From Spirochaetaceae bacterium (GTDB lineage: Bacteria > Spirochaetota > Spirochaetia > SZUA-6 > Fen-1364), in contig PLNO01000367.1 of NCBI GenBank assembly GCA_003141795.1, positions 1-9,374 on the forward strand: a stretch of 9,374 nucleotides of DNA. Reading direction: 5' to 3'. A program made the translations under genes and the position numbers. The notes under the pieces were generated by a model. The model did not search any database, was not told the DNA's origin, and was given only the letters and a program-made list of their open reading frames with translations. Below are positions 1-5,069 of this stretch, piece by piece (the stretch's first letter is position 1; every line of letters starts with the position of its first letter).

Positions 1-235
1 GCTCGACGAGGGCGCGCGCCACGAGCTGGTCGAGGTACTGGCTCTTCTCGTCATCGCTCAGCTCCCGCTTCGTCTGCGCGATAACGGGGGCGAACAGATT
101 GCGGAGCTGGGTGGCCGTGATGACCTGCATCTTCGTGAGTCGGATCGTGGCGACGGGCTTATCGATGACCTGTCCGGAGAGCATCGAGACAGCCGCAAAG
201 AAAAAAACGGCGAATACGACGGCCTTCTTCTGCAT
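1..235 (-). CDS. Exported SurA-N-like chaperone / peptidyl-prolyl isomerase, N-terminal part
   Basis: This is a partial gene: the reading frame stays open from an ATG at 235-233 to the left edge (78 codons), so the C-terminus is missing. It begins with a signal peptide, MQKK followed by a hydrophobic stretch (AVVFAVFFFAAVSMLSG), so the product is exported to the periplasm or outer membrane. The mature part resembles the N-terminal domain of SurA and parvulin-type foldases: a short strand segment (about residues 25-35, KPVATIRL), then helices ending in the typical SDDEKSQYLDQLVARALVE. In that family this helix is where 'LDQLID..L' occurs. GGAG sits 8 nt before the ATG. I infer a periplasmic folding factor; the catalytic parvulin domain, if present, would lie outside the window. 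Another helical periplasmic protein is possible. It follows the small basic ORF at 337-435 on the same strand. Confidence 0.6.
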   Translation of the reverse strand, partial: MQKKAVVFAVFFFAAVSMLSGQVIDKPVATIRLTKMQVITATQLRNLFAPVIAQTKRELSDDEKSQYLDQLVARALVE

Positions 236-286
236 GAGTCACGCTCCGATTTTCTGGTACCTTGGATATAAGAGGGGCGGGGACGA

Positions 287-307
287 GGGGCTTCGCGAGA
301 AAGCCCC
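287..307. other. Hairpin between the two minus-strand genes
   Basis: GGGGCTT and AAGCCCC form a perfect 7-bp inverted repeat around a 7-nt loop. No T-run follows on either strand, so it is not a classical terminator. It lies in the roughly 100-bp gap between the small basic ORF and the SurA-like gene. It could be an attenuator, a processing site or a partial terminator that lets the upstream small gene be expressed more strongly. Confidence 0.4.
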
Positions 308-336
308 TGAGCTATCCCTTCCGCCGCTGTGGGCGG

Positions 337-435
337 TTACTTCTTCTTTCCCGTGCCGGTGTTCTTGCCCGTCTTGCCGCGGCTCTTCTTGCGCATCTTG
401 ATGCTCCAGGTCCTGTTCCAGCTGACCTTCGCCAT
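337..435 (-). CDS. Small, highly basic 32-aa protein, unknown
   Basis: The ORF runs from an ATG at 435-433 to a TAA at 339-337 and encodes 32 residues. I support it as real because AAGGAGG stands 4 nt before the ATG, a plausible promoter lies upstream (466-495), and the frame ends cleanly before the next minus-strand gene. The product has 9 Lys and 3 Arg and no acidic residue. Its N-terminal third is aromatic (MAKVSWNRTWSIKM), with a Lys/Arg core and a Gly/Thr/Lys tail (TGKNTGTGKKK). This composition fits a small ribosomal or nucleic-acid-binding protein. I do not recognise the family: it does not match bTHX, bL36 or the mS38-like protein found at 4905. Function is unknown, and the nucleic-acid-binding idea comes from charge alone. 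Confidence 0.6.
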   Translation of the reverse strand: MAKVSWNRTWSIKMRKKSRGKTGKNTGTGKKK

Positions 436-465
436 ACTGCCTCCTTGTGGGTATCGAATGACACC

Positions 466-495
466 AATCTACACCGAAACGGGCATGCGAGTCAC
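466..495 (-). promoter_or_regulatory. Candidate sigma70-type promoter for the minus-strand pair
   Basis: On the minus strand GTGACT (495-490) is followed after 18 nt by TAGATT (471-466). Each hexamer matches the consensus at 4 of 6 positions. The predicted start near 459 gives a leader of about 24 nt that contains the AAGGAGG of the small basic ORF. This is a motif match only. Confidence 0.4.
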
Positions 496-525
496 CTGCC
501 TCCCTACCGTCCCGGCCTTCAACTC

Positions 526-555
526 TTGACAAAGACTGCTCGGGAAGGCTATACG
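526..555 (+). promoter_or_regulatory. sigma70-type promoter of tRNA-Glu
   Basis: A perfect TTGACA at 526-531 is followed after 18 nt by TATACG at 550-555 (or CTATAC at 549-554 with 17 nt). Transcription would start near 562, about 38 nt before the tRNA. The leader contains a possible hairpin, GGCAGG (565-570) with CCTGCC (585-590), that RNase P would remove with the leader. No other gene lies between this promoter and the tRNA. Confidence 0.7.
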
Positions 556-599
556 TGACCCAGAGGCAGGCCTGTAAGGGGGAACCTGCCCTTTCAAGT

Positions 600-671
<72 letters not shown>

Positions 672-674
672 AGA

Positions 675-710
675 GCCCGGCGATGCGCTGTGCATCGCCG
701 GGCTTTTTTT
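675..710 (+). terminator. Rho-independent terminator of tRNA-Glu
   Basis: A perfect 12-bp GC-rich stem (675-686 with 692-703, GCCCGGCGATGC and its complement) with a 5-nt loop is followed by seven T residues (704-710). It begins 3 nt after the tRNA discriminator base and separates the tRNA unit from the murC operon. Confidence 0.95.
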
Positions 711-717
711 CACCGCC

Positions 718-746
718 TTGCCAGGGCAATACGTTTCTGCTACCAA
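718..746 (+). promoter_or_regulatory. Weak candidate promoter for the murC operon
   Basis: TTGCCA (718-723) is followed after 17 nt by TACCAA (741-746). The -10 match is poor. The operon needs a promoter here because the strong terminator ends at 710. Transcription from this site would start near 753, just before the AAGGAG at 757-762. A second weak pair nearer the ATG (ATGACC 764-769, GATACG 788-793) cannot be excluded. Confidence 0.3.
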
Positions 747-797
747 TGAGTTTTACAAGGAGCATGACCACGCCGCTTGATTGCCCGGATACGCAGC

Positions 798-2243
798 ATG
801 CCTGAGAAGCCCCCTCTCCCTGAATCGTTGACGGGCTATCCCGTCCACCTGGTGGGAATCAAGGGAACCGGCATGACCGCGCTCGCTGAGGTTCTCAGTG
901 CCAGAGGGGCGCGCGTCACGGGTTCGGACACCACGGAAAAGTTCTACACCGATGCCGTGCTCGGCCGCCTGGGCATTCCCTACGTCGAGGGCTTCTCCGC
1001 GGAGAACCTCCCGAAGGACGCACGTCTCGTTGTCCACTCCGCCGCCTACCGGCGGGAGGAGAACCCCGAGCTCGTGGAGGCAGCGGCGCGTGGGGTGCCG
1101 ATGCTCCTGTATCCCGAAGCCCTGGGCCTCCTCTCCGAGAGGTCACTCAGCATCGGGATCAGCGGCGTGCACGGCAAGTCGACCACGACGGCCATGTGCG
1201 GCACCATCCTCAAGGAATGGGGGTTCCCGTCGACAGTGATCGTCGGCGCGGAAGTGCCGGCATTCGGCAGCCGGTCCACCCTCGTCCAGGGGCAGCGCTA
1301 CCTCGTCGCTGAAACCTGCGAATACAGGCGGCATTTCCTCAACTTCCACCCCGCGCACGTGCTCATCACGAGCGTGGAACCCGACCACCTGGACTACTTC
1401 CGTGACCTTGAGGACATGCTGGACGCTTTCGAGGAGTACGGCCGGCGGTTGGCCCCCGAGGGCACGCTCGTGTTCTGCGCTGACGATCCCGGAGCCGTGG
1501 AGGCGGCGCGGCGCATCGCCGCGGCCAGACCCGACGTGCGGATGCTGCCCTATGGCCGGCAGGCGAACGGCGCCTTCAGGGTCGTGGGCGAATCCCGCGG
1601 ACTCGGCTGCTCGCGGTTCCGTCTCGGTGGTTTCGATGCAGCATTCAAGGTGAGGGTGCCGGGGGGCCACAATGTGCTGAATGCGGCCGCGGCCCTTGCC
1701 GCAGTCAACCTGCTGTGGAAGGTCGAGCGCGGAGAGTCGCTCATGGACCTCTCTGCCGCGGCGAAGGCCCTCGAGTCATTCACGGGCAGCAGGCGGCGGA
1801 GCGAGATCGTCGGAGAGGGGGGCGGGATCCTCGTCATGGACGACTACGGCCACCATCCTACGGCGATCAAAAAGACGCTGGAAGGCATCCGTGATTTCTA
1901 TCCCGACCGTCGCCTCGTCGTCGATTTCATGTCGCATACCTACTCCCGAACGCAGGCCTTGCTCCCGCAGTTCGCGACCTGCTTCGCTGCGGCGGACCTG
2001 GTGGTTCTCCACAAGATCTATGCTTCGGCCCGGGAAAAGAACGAGGGGGGCATCACCGGAAAAGACCTCTTCCGTGAGGTTTCGAAAAACCACGCCGCGG
2101 TGAGCTATTTCGAGGAGCCGATGGACGCGCTGCCCTTTCTCGTCTCGGAGCTCAAGTCGGGCGACCTTTTCCTCACCATGGGCGCCGGAGACAACTGGAA
2201 GCTCGGCCGCGAGCTGCTGCGGCGGAGCGGAGGCGCGCAATGA
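798..2243 (+). CDS. murC: UDP-N-acetylmuramate--L-alanine ligase
   Basis: MurC joins L-alanine to UDP-N-acetylmuramic acid using ATP, the first peptide step of cytoplasmic peptidoglycan precursor synthesis. The product is about 481 aa, normal for MurC, with the three Mur-ligase domains. The N-terminal Rossmann-type UDP-binding loop is GIKGTGM (residues 20-26). The central ATPase has GVHGKSTTT (123-131) and the EPDHLDY motif (His197). The C-terminal domain has DDYGHHPTA (348-356) followed by SHTYSRTQ. DDYGHHP favours MurC over the related recycling ligase Mpl, although Mpl is not fully excluded. Start choice is uncertain: I use ATG 798. A TTG at 777 in the same frame would add 7 residues and lies 14 nt after AAGGAG. 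The stop overlaps the yicC start as ATGA, so the two are translationally coupled. Confidence 0.88.
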   Translation: MPEKPPLPESLTGYPVHLVGIKGTGMTALAEVLSARGARVTGSDTTEKFYTDAVLGRLGIPYVEGFSAENLPKDARLVVHSAAYRREENPELVEAAARGVPMLLYPEALGLLSERSLSIGISGVHGKSTTTAMCGTILKEWGFPSTVIVGAEVPAFGSRSTLVQGQRYLVAETCEYRRHFLNFHPAHVLITSVEPDHLDYFRDLEDMLDAFEEYGRRLAPEGTLVFCADDPGAVEAARRIAAARPDVRMLPYGRQANGAFRVVGESRGLGCSRFRLGGFDAAFKVRVPGGHNVLNAAAALAAVNLLWKVERGESLMDLSAAAKALESFTGSRRRSEIVGEGGGILVMDDYGHHPTAIKKTLEGIRDFYPDRRLVVDFMSHTYSRTQALLPQFATCFAAADLVVLHKIYASAREKNEGGITGKDLFREVSKNHAAVSYFEEPMDALPFLVSELKSGDLFLTMGAGDNWKLGRELLRRSGGAQ

Positions 2244-3106
2244 CCAGCATGACAGGCTTCGGCCACGGCGAATACAGGGACTCGCGGGTCCAGATGGTCG
2301 TGGAGATACGATCGTACAACAACCGTTTCCTCGAGCTGTTCATCAATCTCCCCTACAGCCTGAAGCAGCTCGAGCCCCGTCTGCGGGAGTTCCTCTCCTC
2401 GCGCATCCAGCGGGGGAAAATCGAATTCTATCTTTCCGTCACGGAGCTGGAAGACCAGAGCGACGTCGTCGTGGATCATGCCCGAGTGAAGACCTATGCG
2501 GCTGCGCTGGAAGAGCTGCGCCGCGTCGCGGGGGTTCGCGAACGCCCCGGACTCTCCCACTTCATCGGCCTGGAAGGCGTGCTCAGGACGATGAGCCGCA
2601 AGGACCCCGACGCGCTCTGGGAGCTCGTCACTCCGACGCTGGAGAAGGTCTTCGCGGATTTCGACGCATCCCGGGTGACCGAAGGCCGCAAGACCGAGCA
2701 GGACATCAGGCGGTGCGCCGTCGAGATCCGCGGCAGGATCGCCACGGTGGAATCGCTCGTGCCCACGATCGAAGCCAAGATCAAAAACGGGCTTCGCGAT
2801 CGGTTCCGGGAGCTCCTTGGCGACACCGTGGACGAATCGCGCATCCTCACTGAAACCGCGGTCCAGCTCATGCGCAGCGACATCAACGAGGAGGTGCAGC
2901 GCATGAAATCCCACCTCGAGAGCCTGGAGGAGGCGCTCGGCCACACCGGCCCCCAGGGGAAGCGGCTGGACTTCGTCTGCCAGGAGCTCGGCAGGGAGAT
3001 CAACACCATCGGATCCAAGAGCATGACGCTGGAGATCGACCAGGCCGTCATCGCCGTGAAGGACAACCTGGAAAAGATCCGGGAGCAGCTTCGCAATGTC
3101 GAATGA
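2240..3106 (+). CDS. yicC: YicC family endoribonuclease
   Basis: This is a 288-aa protein, the same size as E. coli YicC (287 aa). It carries both family hallmarks: the N-terminal MTSMTGFG, and near the C-terminus EINTIGSKS (residues 253-261), preceded by the acidic and basic helices of the DUF1732 domain (SDINEEVQRMKSHL). YicC is known in E. coli as a hexameric endoribonuclease that takes part in small-RNA turnover; its targets in this organism are unknown. It acts in the cytoplasm. The ATG shares bases with the murC TGA (ATGA), and the cmk start lies inside its last codons, so murC, yicC and cmk form a tightly packed operon. YicC genes often sit upstream of a nucleotide kinase (guanylate kinase in many bacteria); here a cytidylate kinase takes that place. 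Confidence 0.93.
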   Translation: MTSMTGFGHGEYRDSRVQMVVEIRSYNNRFLELFINLPYSLKQLEPRLREFLSSRIQRGKIEFYLSVTELEDQSDVVVDHARVKTYAAALEELRRVAGVRERPGLSHFIGLEGVLRTMSRKDPDALWELVTPTLEKVFADFDASRVTEGRKTEQDIRRCAVEIRGRIATVESLVPTIEAKIKNGLRDRFRELLGDTVDESRILTETAVQLMRSDINEEVQRMKSHLESLEEALGHTGPQGKRLDFVCQELGREINTIGSKSMTLEIDQAVIAVKDNLEKIREQLRNVE

Positions 3107-3650
3107 GGCTTCACTCAAGGCGCGGGCGAAAGACCTGCGCATCGCCATCTCCGGAAAAAGCGGCTGCGGGAACTCCACGGTGTCGCGGCTCGTGGCAGGT
3201 CAGCTCGGCTTGCGGGTGGTGAACTACACCTTCAAGGACCTCGCGCGCGACAAGGGCATGACCTTCGACGAGATCAGCCGCCTGGCCGAAACCGACCCCC
3301 AGTTCGACCTGACGATCGACCGCATGCAGGTCGAGCTTGCGGAGGGGGGCGGATGCGTCCTGGGCTCGCGCCTGGCGATCTGGCTGCTCCGCGACATCGC
3401 TTTCACGGTGTACCTCCGCGCTCCCCTCGAGGTGAGGGCGGAAAGGATCGCCGGGAGGGAAGGCAAGGAGCTTGCCGTAGCGCTTTCGGAAACCGAGGCC
3501 CGGGACCGCAGGGACCACGACCGCTACGCGCGGTTGTACGGGTACGACGTGGACCGCTACGATTTCTCCGCGCTGGTAGTGGACACTGAGAAGCTCGACT
3601 CCGAAGGGGTCGCGCGGGAGATCGTCGAACACGCAGCGGAGATCGTGTAG
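3096..3650 (+). CDS. cmk: (d)CMP kinase, Cytidylate_kin2-like, with altered P-loop
   Basis: This 184-aa P-loop nucleoside monophosphate kinase most probably phosphorylates CMP/dCMP with ATP for nucleotide and lipid precursor supply. It has IAISG at the start of the core, a helix giving FDLTIDRMQVELA, then VLGSRLAIWLL (substrate-binding strand and helix), and the lid region with RAERIAGREGK, RDRRDHDRYARLYGYD and a C-terminal LVVDTEKLD. These segments match the short Cytidylate_kin2 type rather than the 220-aa E. coli Cmk. The P-loop is unusual: residues 20-28 read GKSGCGNST, with Asn26 where the usual GK[ST] lysine stands and a lysine at position 21. The ATG lies 11 bp inside the end of yicC, so the two are coupled. 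Substrate specificity is inferred from family resemblance; another small nucleotide kinase is possible. Confidence 0.82.
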   Translation: MSNEASLKARAKDLRIAISGKSGCGNSTVSRLVAGQLGLRVVNYTFKDLARDKGMTFDEISRLAETDPQFDLTIDRMQVELAEGGGCVLGSRLAIWLLRDIAFTVYLRAPLEVRAERIAGREGKELAVALSETEARDRRDHDRYARLYGYDVDRYDFSALVVDTEKLDSEGVAREIVEHAAEIV

Positions 3651-3673
3651 GGGCGCGGACCCGGAGGCACGGC

Positions 3674-3702
3674 TTGCATCTTCCCGCGAATAGGGCTATT
3701 GT
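3674..3702 (+). promoter_or_regulatory. sigma70-type promoter just before rpoZ
   Basis: TTGCAT (3674-3679) is followed after 17 nt by TATTGT (3697-3702). The expected transcription start (about 3708-3711) is 1-4 nt before the rpoZ ATG at 3712. No Shine-Dalgarno sequence precedes that ATG, so the rpoZ-miaA message may be leaderless. Confidence 0.55.
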
Positions 3703-3711
3703 AAAACACCT

Positions 3712-3906
3712 ATGGTATTACCCCTCGATCTCCTGGAAGGATTCCAGGGCAACATCTACGAGATGACGTGTGCGGCAATGAAGCGCAGCATTCAGATCAA
3801 CCTCGCCGGCGATGACGAGCTCGATGCCAATCACGGAAAAATCGTTTCCACCGCTCTGAAGCAGATCCTCACGCAGAAGGTAAGGTATCGGCACCCGGAG
3901 GCCTGA
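3712..3906 (+). CDS. rpoZ: RNA polymerase omega-like subunit
   Basis: This is a 64-aa protein with the omega core: NIYEMTCAAMKRSIQI corresponds to the conserved 'NRYELV..AA.RARQL' helix, and HGKIVSTALKQILTQKV to the 'KPVTIAL.EI..GKI' segment. Omega binds the C-terminal part of the beta-prime subunit, helps assemble RNA polymerase, and in proteobacteria contributes to ppGpp sensing. The acidic and polar loop between the two segments (GDDELDANH) resembles that of omega proteins. It is shorter than E. coli omega (91 aa) and lacks the C-terminal extension. Start: the only suitable ATG, directly behind a promoter and without a ribosome binding site. Its last 20 bases overlap the proposed miaA start, and a GGAGG near its stop may aid coupling. 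Divergence and small size make the family call good but not certain. Confidence 0.75.
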   Translation: MVLPLDLLEGFQGNIYEMTCAAMKRSIQINLAGDDELDANHGKIVSTALKQILTQKVRYRHPEA

Positions 3907-4825
3907 AAGCGCCCCTCTCGTCGTCGTTCTTTTCGGTCCCACTGCCGTCGGAAAATCGGAGCTGCTCTTTTCAGTGCTCGATGCGCGTTTCGAGGTGATC
4001 AACGCCGACTCGATGCAGGTCTACCGGCACATGGATGTCGGGACCGCGAAGCCGTCGGCGGACGAGCTCCTCCGCGTTCCCCACCACCTGGTGAGCGTGG
4101 CAGATCCTTCCGAGCAGTTCAATGCGGGGCGTTTCGTCTCCGAGGCCGAGCGGCTCATCCCGGCGATCGCCGATCGGGGCAGGGTGCCCATCGTTTCCGG
4201 AGGGACCGCCTTCTATATCACGAGCCTCCTCTACGGGATGCCCGAGGCGCCGGCGGTGGATGCCGCCACGCGCGAAAGGCTGCGCGCGTTGGAGCGCGCC
4301 TCCGGTCACCAGGAGCTCTATCGCATCCTCGGGGAGCGCGATCCCGATGCCGCAGCGCGTATCCACCCCAACGACCGCTACAGGATCATGAGGGCCCTGG
4401 AGGTGATCGAAGGCACGGGCAGGTCGCTCTTCTCCTTCCGATGGCCGCGCAGCCCGCGGCAGGACATGAAGTTCCTCCTCATCGGCCTCGAGAGGCCGCG
4501 AGAGGAGCTGTACCGCCGCATCGACGAGCGGGTGGATGCGATGTTCGATCGGGGGCTCATGGCTGAAGTGAAGGCCCTCGTCGAAAAGGGGTATGCCCCG
4601 GCAGACCCCGGCATGAGGGGCATCGGGTATCGGGAGCTGCTGGAGATGAGAAGCGGCTGCGAGACGGTGGCCGGTGCGCGCGAGCGCATCGCACGCTCCA
4701 CGCGCCGCTACGCGAAACGACAGCTCACGTTCTTCCACGCCGTGCCGGAGGTGAGCTGGATGACCCCCGACAAGCCTCTGGCCGTGCGTGCGCGGATCGA
4801 TTCATTCATTGCCGCGAGCACTTGA
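3887..4825 (+). CDS. miaA: tRNA dimethylallyltransferase, non-canonical start
   Basis: MiaA transfers a dimethylallyl group from DMAPP to A37 of tRNAs that read UNN codons. Motifs, numbered from 3887: P-loop GPTAVGKS (17-24), INADSMQVY with catalytic-loop Asp41 and Ser42, VGTAKPS, SGGTAFY (104-110), MRGIGYRE (243-250), and TRRYAKRQLTFF near residues 272-283. Total 312 aa, close to E. coli (316). The frame opens after a TAA at 3881 but contains no ATG, GTG or TTG before the P-loop. The first GTG (3974) would delete the ATP/substrate loop. ATC at 3887 lies 6 nt after GAAGG (3876-3880) and puts the P-loop at residue 17, as I recall for E. coli MiaA. An AUC start is therefore my best reading; a +1 frameshift at the end of rpoZ or a base-call error are alternatives. 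The function is near certain; the 5' end is not. Confidence 0.9.
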   Translation: MGTRRPESAPLVVVLFGPTAVGKSELLFSVLDARFEVINADSMQVYRHMDVGTAKPSADELLRVPHHLVSVADPSEQFNAGRFVSEAERLIPAIADRGRVPIVSGGTAFYITSLLYGMPEAPAVDAATRERLRALERASGHQELYRILGERDPDAAARIHPNDRYRIMRALEVIEGTGRSLFSFRWPRSPRQDMKFLLIGLERPREELYRRIDERVDAMFDRGLMAEVKALVEKGYAPADPGMRGIGYRELLEMRSGCETVAGARERIARSTRRYAKRQLTFFHAVPEVSWMTPDKPLAVRARIDSFIAAST

Positions 4826-4850
4826 CCATGAACGAGGAAACACGCATAGT
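4822..4850 (+). promoter_or_regulatory. sigma70-type promoter at the miaA stop
   Basis: TTGACC (4822-4827), overlapping the miaA TGA, is followed after 17 nt by CATAGT (4845-4850). Transcription would begin near 4857 and give a leader of about 48 nt before the small ribosomal protein gene at 4905. The -35 box matches the consensus at 5 of 6 positions and the -10 at 4 of 6. Confidence 0.55.
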
Positions 4851-4904
4851 GAGTGCTGGTAGACACGCGTCTCGCGCGACACAATCATCGAAAGGAGTGG
4901 CGCT

Positions 4905-5000
4905 GTGCCCTGTGGTAGAAAAAGAAAGCGACATAAGATCGCCACGCACAAGCGGAAGAAAAAGCTGAGAGCCAACCGACATAAGAAGAAGCTGCGGTAG
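4905..5000 (+). CDS. mS38/bS22-like small ribosomal protein (AURKAIP1/COX24 domain)
   Basis: This 31-aa ORF runs from GTG 4905 to TAG 4998-5000 and is preceded by AAAGGAG (4891-4897) with 7 nt spacing. The product is almost entirely Lys, Arg and His: it starts MPCGRKRKRHK and ends RANRHKKKLR. This is the pattern of the AURKAIP1/COX24 domain, whose mitochondrial member is mS38 and whose mycobacterial counterpart is the roughly 33-aa protein bS22 in the small ribosomal subunit. By homology it should be buried in 16S rRNA near the decoding region. It has one Cys (residue 3) and no acidic residue. It has its own promoter at 4822-4850 and is followed by a structured spacer and flgH. The ribosomal role is family knowledge; the match was judged by eye on a low-complexity sequence. 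Confidence 0.75.
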   Translation: MPCGRKRKRHKIATHKRKKKLRANRHKKKLR

Positions 5001-5041
5001 GGGGCGCCCGACCGGGCACGGCAGTAAACGCTGCGCGCCCC
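5001..5041 (+). other. Structured spacer between the ribosomal protein gene and flgH
   Basis: GGGGCGC (5001-5007) pairs with GCGCCCC (5035-5041), closing a region that can hold two small inner hairpins: GCCC/GGGC near 5006-5017 (competing with the outer stem by two bases) and GCAG/CTGC (5021-5024 with 5031-5034). It begins directly at the preceding stop codon. No T-run follows, so it is not a typical terminator. It may protect or process the short upstream message. Confidence 0.4.
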
Positions 5042-5069
5042 TAGGGCGGCTTCCGGGGAGGAGCGGTCG

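Noticed and set aside
565..590. GGCAGG/CCTGCC hairpin before tRNA-Glu as a T-box or riboswitch
   Set aside because: It has only 6 bp, no T-box sequence, and lies in a tRNA 5' leader that is normally removed.
798..2243. Assignment of murC as mpl (tripeptide-recycling ligase)
   Set aside because: The length and the DDYGHHP motif fit MurC better; Mpl usually has a different N-terminal loop and motif. Kept only as an alternative.
2105..3178. 357-codon open frame on the minus strand
   Set aside because: It lies antisense to yicC and the murC/cmk ends, which have clear family motifs; long antisense frames are expected in GC-rich DNA.
3903..3920. CTG 3903 as the miaA start
   Set aside because: It is in the wrong frame for the P-loop, and the GGAGG at 3897-3901 is only 1 nt away.
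4828..4968. 46-codon frame starting at ATG 4828 just after miaA
   Set aside because: It has no SD, overlaps the promoter and the mS38-like gene in another frame, and resembles nothing; the mS38-like frame is far better supported.
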